A stretch of 41,484 nt of DNA from Chloroflexi bacterium UBA6077. GTDB taxonomy: Bacteria; Chloroflexota; UBA6077. The stretch covers positions 1 through 41,484 of the forward strand of contig DIXP01000095.1 of the NCBI GenBank assembly GCA_002436065.1. The letters are read 5' to 3'. Below are positions 24,180 to 32,476 of this stretch, piece after piece; the stretch's first letter is position 1, and each line of letters begins with the position of its first letter. The position numbers and the translations under genes were made by a program. Below the pieces are notes generated by a model. The model had not been told where the DNA came from. It did not search any database and saw nothing but the letters and a program-made list of their open reading frames with translations.

Positions 24180-24584
24180 GTGACGATACAGTGGACCGCC
24201 GACCTGGTGGTGGGAATCAACTCAATAGACACCCAGCACCGAGAGCTGTTTCTGCGAGTGAACAGCCTGCTTGACGTGGCCAGCGGGGGAAACGGTAACC
24301 AGAAGACCAAGGAGGTGATCCTATTCCTCTGCGATCAAGTCATGGCCTGCTTCAGCCTCGAAGAGAAGTTCATGGCCCAGTACCGGTATCCCCTGGCCAA
24401 CTGCCACCAGGTCGAGCACGACAGATTCATCGAGGACTTGACCCACCTGACCCATGGCTACGACGCGAAGGGCGCCAGTACCTACCTGGTGATGGGCATC
24501 CAGCGGCGGGTGTGTAACTGGCTGATTGACCACATAGACAAGTCCGACAGAGCCCTAGGCAACTACCTCAAGGCGAGGTTGTGA
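24180..24584 (+). CDS. Bacteriohemerythrin with His-to-Cys ligand change
   Basis: 134-residue four-helix di-iron oxygen-binding protein of the hemerythrin family. Canonical ligands are present at His20, Glu61 (in EEKF), His76 and His80 (HQVEH), His118 and Asp123 (HIDKSD). The histidine of the HFxxEE motif is replaced by Cys57 (ACFSLEEKF). GTG start. It may bind oxygen or sense oxygen/NO for the preceding regulator and sulfur-relay genes; that role is inference. Confidence 0.88.
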   Translation: MTIQWTADLVVGINSIDTQHRELFLRVNSLLDVASGGNGNQKTKEVILFLCDQVMACFSLEEKFMAQYRYPLANCHQVEHDRFIEDLTHLTHGYDAKGASTYLVMGIQRRVCNWLIDHIDKSDRALGNYLKARL

Positions 24585-24675
24585 TCTCCCCATCGCTGTA
24601 CTGATGGTTCTTCTCAGCGCTATCGACCGGTGCGCCAGAGAGGCGCCACAGCGCACGGAGCATGTCTTGGGGAAG

Positions 24676-24693
24676 CTACGACATTTGTCGTAG
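24676..24693. repeat. Short palindrome upstream of the PspC gene
   Basis: CTACGACA-TT-TGTCGTAG, 8-bp arms around two bases, lies 135 bases upstream of the PspC-domain gene. It has the size and symmetry of a dimeric repressor site. CGTCGTAG recurs at 24721-24728. No regulator can be assigned. Confidence 0.35.
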
Positions 24694-24827
24694 TTAAGTG
24701 TCTGGCGCTCGCGCGCCTTTCGTCGTAGACTCTATCCGTCCGATGATCGATGCTCCATAGTCTCAGGTCTGTTATCCTGTGGGAGCAATGAAGCTCTCCC
24801 CTTAGAGGAGGGGAAGATGGAGGATAG

Positions 24828-25292
24828 ATGATGACGGCCAGGTTGTATCGCAGCCGAACGGACCGTATGCTCGGAGGGGTTTGCGGCGGGCTGGGCCAGT
24901 ACCTGGGGGTGGATCCCACCCTGGTAAGGTTGGTCTTCGTGCTGGTGGGTTTTGGGACCGGTGTGGGGTTGCTGCTCTACCCGGCCATGTGGATAATCGT
25001 TCCTGTGGAGGGGCAAGGGGTTTCCAAGCCGAGCGAGACCATCGGAGAGGGGGCACGCGAGGTCGCGGAGCAGGCCAAGAACCTGGGCGAGACGGTGAGT
25101 AGTAGTTGGCATCAGTCTGATCCTCAGGCCGCTCGCTTTCTTGGCTGGGCGCTGATCGTGCTGGGCGGCATCTTCCTTATCCAGAACCTGCACATTCCCT
25201 GGCTCCGCTGGATCAACTTTGACTTGATGTGGCCGATCCTCCTGGTCTTCGCGGGTGTGTTACTGATGAGGCATCGCTCTAGGACGAACTAG
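24828..25292 (+). CDS. PspC-domain membrane protein
   Basis: 154 residues. The N-terminal PspC domain is clear (LYRSRTDRMLGGVCGGLGQY, then a transmembrane helix around VRLVFVLVGFGTGVGLLLYP). A charged linker follows, then a C-terminal pair of hydrophobic segments (FLGWALIVLGGIFLIQN, MWPILLVFAGVLLM) like the LiaF/DUF5668 membrane domain. PspC proteins take part in envelope-stress responses. The AGGATAG before the ATG pair at 24828/24831 fits either start. A strong terminator follows. Confidence 0.88.
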   Translation: MMTARLYRSRTDRMLGGVCGGLGQYLGVDPTLVRLVFVLVGFGTGVGLLLYPAMWIIVPVEGQGVSKPSETIGEGAREVAEQAKNLGETVSSSWHQSDPQAARFLGWALIVLGGIFLIQNLHIPWLRWINFDLMWPILLVFAGVLLMRHRSRTN

Positions 25293-25302
25293 CGACTGGC
25301 GA

Positions 25303-25344
25303 TGCCGAGGGGTTGACCGACACGGTCAGCCCCTCGGCATTTTT
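25303..25344 (+). terminator. Intrinsic terminator after the PspC gene
   Basis: ATGCCGAGGGG (25303-25313) pairs with CCCCTCGGCAT (25330-25340), extended inside by TGACCG/CGGTCA, and is followed by TTTTT. It is 10 bases past the PspC stop. Confidence 0.9.
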
Positions 25345-25420
25345 CGCTACTTGCGTCTTCAAGCCCGGGTAGGCGTATAATTGCTGCTGACTCCTCAACT
25401 AGACGGGATGTACCTGCGCA

Positions 25421-26794
25421 TTGATCGATGGCACCCCCACGAGCGGTGGGGAACCGCTTCTGGATACCCAGGTCTCCTCAGGTAGAGACTGGCGAGGACG
25501 ACTACCCTTCTTCTATGGATGGATCGTCGTTGGTGGAGCCTTCGTGACGCTCGCCCTCACCTACACCGTCTGGTACTCTTTCTCGGTGTTCTATGTGGCC
25601 CTCCTGGAGGAGTTCGGGTGGAGCCGAGCCTCCTCCGCCGGGGTCTTTTCTCTCTTTGTGGTGATGGTAGGTGTATTCGGGGCTGGGGCGGGAGTGCTGG
25701 CCGACCGTTTCGGTCCAGGTAGGATTGTCTCCCTGGGGAGCCTCGCTTTGGCGGGCGGCCTGCTCGCCTGCAGCCAGATCAAAGATCTGCCGCAGTTCTA
25801 CCTCTACTACGGAGTGCTGTCGGCTTTCGGGCTAAGCCTCGGTGGATGGATACCCTGTGTGACTCTGGTCAACCGTTGGTTCTCCCGCAAGCTTGGTGCT
25901 GCCCTGGGCGTCACCTCGGCTGGCATTGGGGCTGGTATCCTGGTGATGGTCCCTCTCACTCAGTGGTGGATTGGACAGTTGGGTTGGCGGACTACCTACA
26001 ACATTCTGGCCGTCTGCGTGCTGGTGGGCATCCTGCCCGTTGCTCTCCTGCTGTTTACGCGGTCCCGACCGGAGGATCTGGGGATGCACCGGGACGGCCA
26101 GAAGCCGTTGGCGGAGGGGGCCCTCCCCTCTGGTACCCCCGTGATGCCTCCTCGAACGCGGATCGTCGACGCGGAGTGGGTCGCCAGACCGTGGACGGTT
26201 GGGAGCGCCATACGCACCCCCCGCTTCTGGCTGCTGGTTGCTATGATGTACCTGTCCAGTGTTGCCACTCAGACCGTCTTCGTCCACCAGGTAGCGTTTC
26301 TCGTGGATGGAGGCTACGACAAGATGTTGGCGGCCTCCATCGTTGGATTGATAGGGATCCTCAGCGTGGGCGCCAAGATCTCCTGGGGGTGGCTATCGGA
26401 CAGGCTCGGGCGAGAACTCACATGGTCCGCGGGGCTTTGCTGCACCCTGGTTGGCGTCTCTGCTCTCATCGCCACCCGCTACGTGGGGGCGGCGGCCCTC
26501 ATTTACGTCTTTGCCCTGGCCTTTGCCATTGGGTATGGGGCCACAGCTCCCCTGGCTCCCGCCATAGGCTCCGACGTCTTCGCCGGTCGCACCTTCGGGG
26601 CGATCTATGGCACTTTGTCTATCGCCAACGGCCTTGGCAGCGCCACAGGGGCCTGGTTCGCCGGCTATCTCTTCGACGTCACGGGCAGCTATGTCACCGC
26701 CTTCGGCCTGGCCGGGGCCTGTGGCATGATGAGCATCCTTGCCGTCTGGATGGCCGCGCCGAGGAAGGTCCGTCGGGTGCCTGGGAGGGGCTAG
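25421..26794 (+). CDS. Major facilitator superfamily transporter (OFA/monocarboxylate-like)
   Basis: 457-residue transporter with about 12 hydrophobic segments in two halves around a hydrophilic loop (about 205-250). FYGWIVVGGAFV at the start and EFGWSRASSAGVFSLF in TM2 are typical of the oxalate:formate-antiporter-like/monocarboxylate MFS branch; ADRFGPGR is the MFS loop 2-3 motif and WLSDRLGRE its second-half repeat. Substrate unknown, probably a small organic anion. The TTG at 25421 has no clear ribosome-binding site, so the start is uncertain. It ends two bases from the convergent methyltransferase gene. Confidence 0.9.
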   Translation: MIDGTPTSGGEPLLDTQVSSGRDWRGRLPFFYGWIVVGGAFVTLALTYTVWYSFSVFYVALLEEFGWSRASSAGVFSLFVVMVGVFGAGAGVLADRFGPGRIVSLGSLALAGGLLACSQIKDLPQFYLYYGVLSAFGLSLGGWIPCVTLVNRWFSRKLGAALGVTSAGIGAGILVMVPLTQWWIGQLGWRTTYNILAVCVLVGILPVALLLFTRSRPEDLGMHRDGQKPLAEGALPSGTPVMPPRTRIVDAEWVARPWTVGSAIRTPRFWLLVAMMYLSSVATQTVFVHQVAFLVDGGYDKMLAASIVGLIGILSVGAKISWGWLSDRLGRELTWSAGLCCTLVGVSALIATRYVGAAALIYVFALAFAIGYGATAPLAPAIGSDVFAGRTFGAIYGTLSIANGLGSATGAWFAGYLFDVTGSYVTAFGLAGACGMMSILAVWMAAPRKVRRVPGRG

Positions 26795-26796
26795 GC

Positions 26797-27561
26797 TCAC
26801 TGCCTTTCCGCCACCACAACCAGGTCTCCAGAGGATGCCAAATCGAAGGGTTCCCGGTCGTAGCTCCCGTAGCCCTCGATGGCCCCGAACCCGGTCCCAA
26901 CCAACGCCTCCCGCAGCTCCTCCCATCTGGTCGCCCGTAGGTGGGTGGAGTCCACCTTGAAGCTCCACTGGCCGTCGCTCTTCGTGAAGGTGACCAGGTT
27001 GAAGGTGATCTGGACCCCGTCGAAGTCGTAGAACCGGAAGAAGAGGTATTCCGTCCCATCTCGGCTGCCGGGCGATGCCCCGAGGAAGCGGCGTTGCTCG
27101 GCCAGGATGCGATCGTAGTTCAGCAACTGCAGCGCCAGCAGACCCCCCGGCCGCAGCACCGCGGCCATGTCCCGCAGCGCTCCCTCCAGATCCGCCCGTG
27201 TCAAGGCATGGGGCAGGGTGTTGCCCAGGCAGGTCACCATGTCGAAGCTTCCCCCTACCTTGTCGGCCAGCTCGCCGAAACCCGCTTGGAGGAAACGCGC
27301 CCTAGGATTGCCGGCCGCCCTGCCCCGGGCGATCCGCACCATCTCCTGGGAGGGGTCTACCCCCACCGCCTCCAGCCCCCACTCGGCAAAGCGCAGCACG
27401 TGTCCGCCGGTGGCGCAGCCCACGTCCAGGACTCGCCGGGCACCGATCTGTTGGATCAGCTGCTGGAAGAACGGCTCCTCCCTTCTCAGCCGCTCCTCCC
27501 ACGAGACCATCACGTCGTAGCTCTCGCTGAACTGGTCGTAAAGGGGTACCTGCCCTGACAT
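26797..27561 (-). CDS. Class I SAM-dependent methyltransferase
   Basis: 254-residue Rossmann-fold methyltransferase. Motif I VLDVGCATGGHVLRFA, the acidic VGVDPS of motif II and MVTCLGNTLPHAL (motif IV region) are clear; GGLLALQLLNYDRIL is motif VI. The C-terminal half is beta-rich, as in small-molecule methyltransferases. The frame extends upstream to 27732, but the ATG at 27561 has GAGGAGG nine bases before it and fits the family. The substrate cannot be predicted. It is divergent from the cytochrome gene. Confidence 0.9.
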   Translation of the reverse strand: MSGQVPLYDQFSESYDVMVSWEERLRREEPFFQQLIQQIGARRVLDVGCATGGHVLRFAEWGLEAVGVDPSQEMVRIARGRAAGNPRARFLQAGFGELADKVGGSFDMVTCLGNTLPHALTRADLEGALRDMAAVLRPGGLLALQLLNYDRILAEQRRFLGASPGSRDGTEYLFFRFYDFDGVQITFNLVTFTKSDGQWSFKVDSTHLRATRWEELREALVGTGFGAIEGYGSYDREPFDLASSGDLVVVAERQ

Positions 27562-27717
27562 CCTCGGAATCCTCCTCTCGCGGCACGATTCGGGATTTCC
27601 CCACTCCCCTGGCTGCTGAAATGGGGGCGTAGGCATCAAACATGCTACTACAAGGTAGTGATACAGGCGAGCATGACTTCGACTGTACCGACCTCTTTCC
27701 ACCTCGGAGGGTCGCGG

Positions 27718-28164
27718 ATGAAACCCGTCCACTTCCTCGGTCTGGGTCTACTGGCCGGTTTGACCGGTCTCGGGTCGCTGCTGGCGGTGATGTCCTTTCG
27801 CTGGCAGGAGGCAGCCTATCCTGAGCAGGCTTTCACGGCCTCGGCGGGCGCTCCACCTGCGGGGGCGAGCGCCGAAGTGGCGGCCGGCAAGGCCGGCTTT
27901 CAGGGCAAGTGCGCCAGTTGCCACAGCATAGGGGACGGCCGCCGCGCCGGGCCGGACCTGAAGGGGGTCACGGCTCAAAGGCCCAGGGATTGGCTCGTGG
28001 AGTTCATCGTCGCGCCGGACAATGTGATCGCCAGTGGCGACACGACTGCGGCGCAGCTCGTTCAGGAGTATGGCATGCCGATGCCCAACCTGGGTGTCTC
28101 CAAGACCGACGCTGAGCAGATCCTGGCCTATATCGAGTCCCAGAGTGGGGCAGCTCAGCCATAA
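27718..28164 (+). CDS. Membrane-anchored or secreted c-type cytochrome
   Basis: 148 residues from the ATG at 27718 (GGAGGG eight bases upstream). The N-terminal hydrophobic helix (5-26) is a signal or anchor, followed by an Ala/Pro linker and one cytochrome c domain. The haem-binding CASCH is at residues 65-69, with GPDLKGV after it, and an axial Met is available in YGMPMPNLG (Met120 or Met122). Class I monohaem cytochrome acting outside the membrane; the partner is unknown. A ferredoxin gene follows by about 110 bases. Confidence 0.92.
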   Translation: MKPVHFLGLGLLAGLTGLGSLLAVMSFRWQEAAYPEQAFTASAGAPPAGASAEVAAGKAGFQGKCASCHSIGDGRRAGPDLKGVTAQRPRDWLVEFIVAPDNVIASGDTTAAQLVQEYGMPMPNLGVSKTDAEQILAYIESQSGAAQP

Positions 28165-28275
28165 CTGCCATCAGTGCCGACGGCTGGATTGTGACTTAGG
28201 TCGCATACGGCAAAGGCCAAGGAACGCTATGATTAAATTGGCTAAACAATCCGCCAGGGTCGAAGGAGCTTCGAG

Positions 28276-28485
28276 TTGAGCACTGATAGCCAGACTCTAC
28301 CAGTCATCGATCTAGATAGGTGCGATGGCTGTGGGAAATGCGTGTTGGCCTGCCCTGCCAAGGCGCTGTCGGTGGCTGGCGCCAAAGTGAAGGTGGTCCA
28401 CACCAACTGTGAGTATTGCGGGGAGTGCGAGGCCGCTTGCCCTACCGGCGCTATCGCTTGTCCCTACGACATCGTCTTGGGGTGA
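28276..28485 (+). CDS. Small 2[4Fe-4S] ferredoxin
   Basis: 69-residue bacterial ferredoxin with two cluster motifs: CDGCGKCVLAC (Cys16/19/22/26) and CEYCGECEAAC (Cys45/48/51/55), each followed by P, as usual. An additional Cys62 follows the second motif. The start is TTG at 28276, with GGAGCT upstream. It is a cytoplasmic low-potential electron carrier; its partner is not identifiable here. Confidence 0.9.
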   Translation: MSTDSQTLPVIDLDRCDGCGKCVLACPAKALSVAGAKVKVVHTNCEYCGECEAACPTGAIACPYDIVLG

Positions 28486-28498
28486 ATGGATAGAAGAG

Positions 28499-28576
28499 GT
28501 GGATCGGCTTCGCGGAATAGGCCATGCCCTCATCTTCGCCCTGTTAGTCGGATTCGCCCTGTCGGCCTGGGTTTGA
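28499..28576 (+). CDS. Possible 25-residue single-pass membrane peptide
   Basis: It starts at GTG 14 bases after the ferredoxin stop and encodes a short charged N-terminus (DRLRGIGH) followed by a hydrophobic stretch (ALIFALLVGFALSAWV) to the stop. The last 33 bases overlap the 3' end of the opposite-strand Memo-like gene, so part of the hydrophobicity could be coincidental. AGAAGAG lies just upstream. Confidence 0.25.
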   Translation: MDRLRGIGHALIFALLVGFALSAWV

Positions 28577-29806
28577 GGGATTCGTGAGGAGGACTCCGGC
28601 GATGGAAACGGCGGAATCGCCCGGGGCCGGACAGATGGCGTAGTCCACCACTTCGCCCACCACTTCGCCCAGGATGCTCAGGGCCAGGTAGATGGGCGGC
28701 AGCCCGCACACCTTGCGTCGGTCCCTCTCTTCCGCCAGCATATCCAGGAAACCCTCCTCATCCCCCCGGCACACCGTGGACAGGCTCTCCTGGTCTGCCC
28801 GGTAGAGGGATGCCCGCTCGGCCAGCTCCATTGGCTGGGGATCTCCAAACGCCGGACCCATGTGGGCGAGGTCGGCTGCGGCGATCACCATGGTGCGGTC
28901 CCGCTGGGCTAGCTCCCGCAGCGCGTCGGCGGCGGCTCGCCAGGATGTGACGTCGCTTGGCCGCCCGTTGCCCTGAGTGAAGGGATGGAAGGAGCCGCAC
29001 AGCACCGGCAGGATGCGAATGGGACGATCGCCGGTCAGGTGTCGCAGCCACACCAGGGCCAGCTCCAGGGAGTGCTCCACACGATGGTTCAGCTCTGAGG
29101 CGAAGGCAGCCCTCGGTCCCATGGTATCCGCGACGGCATCCACCGCTGCTCGATCGGTCGCCAGGATCCCTAGAGGGGTCTGGAAACTCTGGCGAGTGAG
29201 TGTCAGAGCCCCCGGCTCGCCGGCGTGGTCGGTTCCCAGGACGATGAAGGTATCCGCCGCCCGCAGCGCTTCACGGGCGCTTTCCCATACCTGGGCGTAA
29301 ACGGGGCCACCCCGGTCGTAGTCGATGTGAGGACAGATCAGACCCCGCGGTTCGTGTGAGAGTGCCCGCCGGCCGTTCCGCTGGGGCGCGGCCTCGGCCA
29401 GATAGCTATCCAGCAATCTTGCCAGTTCTCGCGGGTCGGAGGGGTAGCTGCTGCCTGCCAGGATCGCGGGCCTGGACGGTGCAGTGCGGTAACTCTCCAA
29501 CGCCTGGCGATATCGCTCGGCAAACCGCGCGTTCTCCAGCAGGAGGGCCTCGTCCAGGTGAGAGAGCACACCCTCAACTGTGGCCATGGGCAGACTGAGC
29601 CCCCACTCCAGCCCCAGTGCAGTCTGGATCTGAGAGGGAGAGCGGGTCCCGTCGCACAGCGCCAGCATGGGGACAAGGAGCCGTGGAACCACGACCCCCC
29701 GAGGGCCAATGCCGAGTCTATCCTGGAGCAGCATCGCCGGCTGGCCGTCGTGCTCGATCCACTGGTGGTCCAGAGCGCGTAACTTAGGGTAGGAGTTGTT
29801 GACCAT
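28544..29806 (-). CDS. Memo-family protein (AmmeMemoRadiSam system protein B type)
   Basis: 420 residues. The C-terminal 270 residues are a Memo domain: CPHIDYDRGGPVYA, FIVLGTDHAG, ELNHRVEHSLELALVWL, RILPVLCGSFHP and MVIAAADLAHMGPAFGD hold the conserved His/Asp/Cys residues thought to form its metal site. The N-terminal 110 residues (PKLRALDHQWIEHDGQPAMLLQD, then LSHLDEALLLENARFAERY) form a separate domain found in the longer bacterial version. The AMMECR1 and radical SAM partners of that system are not nearby. Biochemical function is unsettled in bacteria. Confidence 0.88.
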   Translation of the reverse strand: MVNNSYPKLRALDHQWIEHDGQPAMLLQDRLGIGPRGVVVPRLLVPMLALCDGTRSPSQIQTALGLEWGLSLPMATVEGVLSHLDEALLLENARFAERYRQALESYRTAPSRPAILAGSSYPSDPRELARLLDSYLAEAAPQRNGRRALSHEPRGLICPHIDYDRGGPVYAQVWESAREALRAADTFIVLGTDHAGEPGALTLTRQSFQTPLGILATDRAAVDAVADTMGPRAAFASELNHRVEHSLELALVWLRHLTGDRPIRILPVLCGSFHPFTQGNGRPSDVTSWRAAADALRELAQRDRTMVIAAADLAHMGPAFGDPQPMELAERASLYRADQESLSTVCRGDEEGFLDMLAEERDRRKVCGLPPIYLALSILGEVVGEVVDYAICPAPGDSAVSIAGVLLTNPSNPGRQGESD

Positions 29807-30016
29807 CGTATCTGGGGAATTCTAGCACATGGACGAATGATCTGGTCGCAGCTACACTAGACAGAATACCCAGCTTTCACGCATAATCCGCCGAGGCGGG
29901 GGCGGTTGGGCGAAATCGATCAGACCCTCCAAAGGATGATAGAGCGATTGAGGATCGCCGCACGGCGGTCTTGGATAAGTGCCACGAGTCACAGCGAAAG
30001 GAGTCTCCAGGACAAG

Positions 30017-31240
30017 ATGACCGATCAGGCAGGAATTCTCTCTCAAGGGGCTCGACCCCTCGATGGGATTCGAGTTATAGACATCTCGACCGTTATCGCC
30101 GGCCCTCACTGCGCAGCTCTACTCGGCGAGTTCGGGGCGGACGTCATCAAGGTCGAACTGCCCGGAGTGGGCGATTCCCTGCGCAAGTTCATGCCCCAGT
30201 ACAACGGGACCTCTCTCATTTGGCGTATCGAGGGGCGCAACAAGCGCTGTATCACGCTGGACCTGCGGAAACCCCAGGGCCAGGAGATCCTCCGGAAGAT
30301 GGTGAAGCTCTCCGACGTCGTGGTGGAGAACTTCCGCCCGGGCACCCTCGACCGGTGGGGCATCGGTTTCGATCAGTTGAGCGAGATCAGGCCGGGCCTG
30401 GTCATGGTCAAAGTCACCGGGTACGGCCAGTTCGGCCCCTACAAGGACAAGCCGGGATTCGGCCGCATCGCCTCCGCCTTCGGCGGTCTGACCGAGCTGG
30501 CAGGCTATCCGGATCGGCCGCCGGTGATCCCCGCTACCCCTTCGGTTCCCGACTACCTGACGGGCGTCTACGCCGCCCTGGGTGCCATGATGGCCCTCCA
30601 CCATCGGGACCGGACCGGCGAGGGGCAGTACGTGGATGTTGCCCTGTACGAGCCGGTGCTGCGCATTCTGGAGGAGGTGCCCGCCGCCTACCATAAGCTG
30701 GGCACTCTTCGAGAGCGTCTTGGGGCCGGCACGCCCATCGCCGTTCCCCACAACCACTACACCTCGAAAGACGGCCGGCACATCGCGATCGCCTGCACCA
30801 ACGACACCATGTTCCGCCGGATAGCGGGCGCCATGGGCAAGCCGGAGCTGGCCGACGACCCGAAGTTCTGCTCCAATGCCCAGCGGGTGACCAACCGGGC
30901 GGAGACCGATAAGCTGGTGCAGGATTGGGTCGGCAGCCACACCGCGAAGGAGGTCATGGAGATCCTGGAGGCCAACGAGGTTCCCAATGGCCTCATCTAC
31001 ACCGCCAAGGACATGTTCGAGGACCCACAATACCAGGCTCGAGAGAATCTTATCTCCGTCGAGGATCCCGTGGACGGCGAGATCAAGATGTGCAATGTGG
31101 TCCCCAGGCTGTCCAAGACCCCAGGCCGGATCCAGTGGACCGGTTCCGAGATGGGTGCCCACAACCTCGACGTCTACCGCGACCTGCTGGGCTTCTCCGA
31201 GGCGGAACTCGAGCAGTTGAAGGTCGAGGGGGTCATTTGA
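30017..31240 (+). CDS. Class III CoA-transferase (CaiB/BaiF family)
   Basis: 407 residues from the ATG at 30017. Transfers CoA between carboxylic acids. The N-terminal LDGIRVIDISTVIAGPHCAALLGEFGADVIKVE is the family signature, and the catalytic Asp is Asp179 in VPDYLTG. The frame continues upstream to a TTG at 29906, but homologous sequence begins near residue 15 of this version and AAAGGAG lies upstream of 30017. Its stop TGA overlaps the TTG start of rdgB. Substrate (carnitine, formyl, succinyl or another) is not evident. Confidence 0.92.
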   Translation: MTDQAGILSQGARPLDGIRVIDISTVIAGPHCAALLGEFGADVIKVELPGVGDSLRKFMPQYNGTSLIWRIEGRNKRCITLDLRKPQGQEILRKMVKLSDVVVENFRPGTLDRWGIGFDQLSEIRPGLVMVKVTGYGQFGPYKDKPGFGRIASAFGGLTELAGYPDRPPVIPATPSVPDYLTGVYAALGAMMALHHRDRTGEGQYVDVALYEPVLRILEEVPAAYHKLGTLRERLGAGTPIAVPHNHYTSKDGRHIAIACTNDTMFRRIAGAMGKPELADDPKFCSNAQRVTNRAETDKLVQDWVGSHTAKEVMEILEANEVPNGLIYTAKDMFEDPQYQARENLISVEDPVDGEIKMCNVVPRLSKTPGRIQWTGSEMGAHNLDVYRDLLGFSEAELEQLKVEGVI

Positions 31241-31833
31241 GGCGGCTGCTGCTCGCTACCAACAACCCGGGCAAGATACGGGAGTTCACCCAGATCCTGG
31301 AGGGGCTCCCTCTGGAGGTCGTCGCCCCGGCCTCCCTCGGCCTGAGCCTCGATGTGGAGGAGACAGGTGGCAGCTTTGCCGAGAACGCGGCGATCAAGGC
31401 ACGCGCCTACCATGAGGCATCTGGCCTGCTGGCTCTCGCCGACGATTCCGGACTGGAGGTGGACGCCCTGGGCGGAAAGCCAGGGGTGTACTCGGCTCGT
31501 TACGAGGGGCTTCCGGATGGCGATGCCAAGAACCGGCTGGTCATTCAGCAGCTGGAAGGGGTGCCCGAGGATAGACGGGGTTGCCGTTACGTCGTCGAGA
31601 TCGCCATCGTGGACGAGCAGCGGAAGCTGCACCGCTGCCGGGGCGTTCTGGAGGGAAGGGTAGCCTGGGAGCCCAGGGGTGAGGGTGGTTTCGGCTTCGA
31701 TCCCATCTTCTTCGTACCGCGCTACGGAAAGACGGTGGCCGAGATGCTGCCCGAACTAAAGAACCGGATCAGCCACCGAGGTAAGGCAGGCCGCTGCGCC
31801 AGGAAGATCCTAGCGAAGCTGCTGGAAGCGTAG
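31237..31833 (+). CDS. rdgB: Non-canonical purine NTP pyrophosphatase (RdgB/HAM1)
   Basis: 198-residue housecleaning enzyme that hydrolyses dITP, ITP and XTP to monophosphates. LLLATNNPGKIREF (SxNxxK-type nucleotide-binding start), ALADDSGLEVDALGGKPGVYSAR and GFGFDPIFF are the family motifs; SHRGKA is the C-terminal signature. The TTG at 31237 overlaps the CoA-transferase stop (TTGA), indicating translational coupling. The longer open frame starting at 30925 is an overlap with the upstream gene and not coding. Confidence 0.94.
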   Translation: MRRLLLATNNPGKIREFTQILEGLPLEVVAPASLGLSLDVEETGGSFAENAAIKARAYHEASGLLALADDSGLEVDALGGKPGVYSARYEGLPDGDAKNRLVIQQLEGVPEDRRGCRYVVEIAIVDEQRKLHRCRGVLEGRVAWEPRGEGGFGFDPIFFVPRYGKTVAEMLPELKNRISHRGKAGRCARKILAKLLEA

Positions 31834-31898
31834 GGACGCACGGCGTGGCCCTGACCCTATCGCCGCAGTCCATTGCCCACCACCACGCCCACCTGCGT

Positions 31899-31931
31899 CC
31901 GGGCGGCAGGGGACAAGCCACCTGCCCTACG
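31899..31931. repeat. Short palindromic intergenic repeat
   Basis: CCGGGCGGCAGGGGACAAGCC followed by ACCTGCCCTACG, between convergent rdgB and the zinc-ribbon gene. The first 21 bases are identical to 9605-9625. A second hairpin, GGCGGC-TAC-GCCGCC (31941-31955), follows at the very end of the zinc-ribbon gene. Confidence 0.6.
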
Positions 31932-31956
31932 GTCCGGGACGGCGGCTACGCCGCCT

Positions 31957-32331
31957 CTATCGCTTCAGCAGCACCCGCCTCTGGATGACAGTCTCCGTCA
32001 CCTCGTACTCTCCCTTGGGTGCCTTGGACCAGGGGAAACGAGGCCGCTTCGTCGCCACCAGAGGATACCCCTGAGGTAGCAGCGCCAGCGCCTCCGCCGC
32101 GCTGGGCAGGGCGGAACGCCTCGCCGCCTCGCGGCGCGCCAACTCCACCACAGTCCCCACCACCAGAGCCGCAATTCCACGCAGGACCGGTCCCCTCGCC
32201 ACCGACCATGGCACCGGCAAGAGGGCGCTGGATACCACCGTGGAGAGGTTCTGTCGGCCCAACGCCTCGCCGCAGTGGCGGCAGAAGCTATCTCCAGGAT
32301 CGAGACTGGCTCCGCACTTAGCGCATCGCAT
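31957..32331 (-). CDS. Zinc-ribbon protein of unknown function
   Basis: 124 residues. The N-terminal zinc ribbon has Cys3, Cys6, Cys17 and Cys20 (CAKC and CRHC). A hydrophobic stretch (GPVLRGIAALVVGTVVELA) around residues 45-65 may be a membrane segment, and a basic C-terminal region ends in TVIQRRVLLKR. The ATG at 32331 follows AGGAGG by five bases; an earlier in-frame ATG at 32352 lies before that ribosome site and is unlikely. Not recognised further. Confidence 0.7.
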   Translation of the reverse strand: MRCAKCGASLDPGDSFCRHCGEALGRQNLSTVVSSALLPVPWSVARGPVLRGIAALVVGTVVELARREAARRSALPSAAEALALLPQGYPLVATKRPRFPWSKAPKGEYEVTETVIQRRVLLKR

Positions 32332-32403
32332 CGGCACCTCCTGAGGGGGCATAGAGCTTTAGCTGCATCCCTGTTCACTCCCTTTCTATCACAGCGTCCT
32401 GGC

Positions 32404-32432
32404 TTGACGCAACTGCATCAGCAACCTATTAT
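32404..32432 (+). promoter_or_regulatory. Promoter of the glycosyltransferase operon
   Basis: TTGACG (32404-32409), a 17-base spacer and TATTAT (32427-32432). Transcription should begin near 32439, leaving about 38 bases before the apparent CTG start at 32477, with AAAGGAGAG in between. Confidence 0.8.
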
Positions 32433-32476
32433 CAGTTGTCCCTATCGGGGCCAATACACGAAAGGAGAGACGTCCC

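Noticed and set aside
30925..31236. N-terminal extension of the RdgB frame into the CoA-transferase gene
   Set aside because: The extension is a low-complexity shadow of the CoA-transferase; the RdgB signature begins right after the TTG at 31237.
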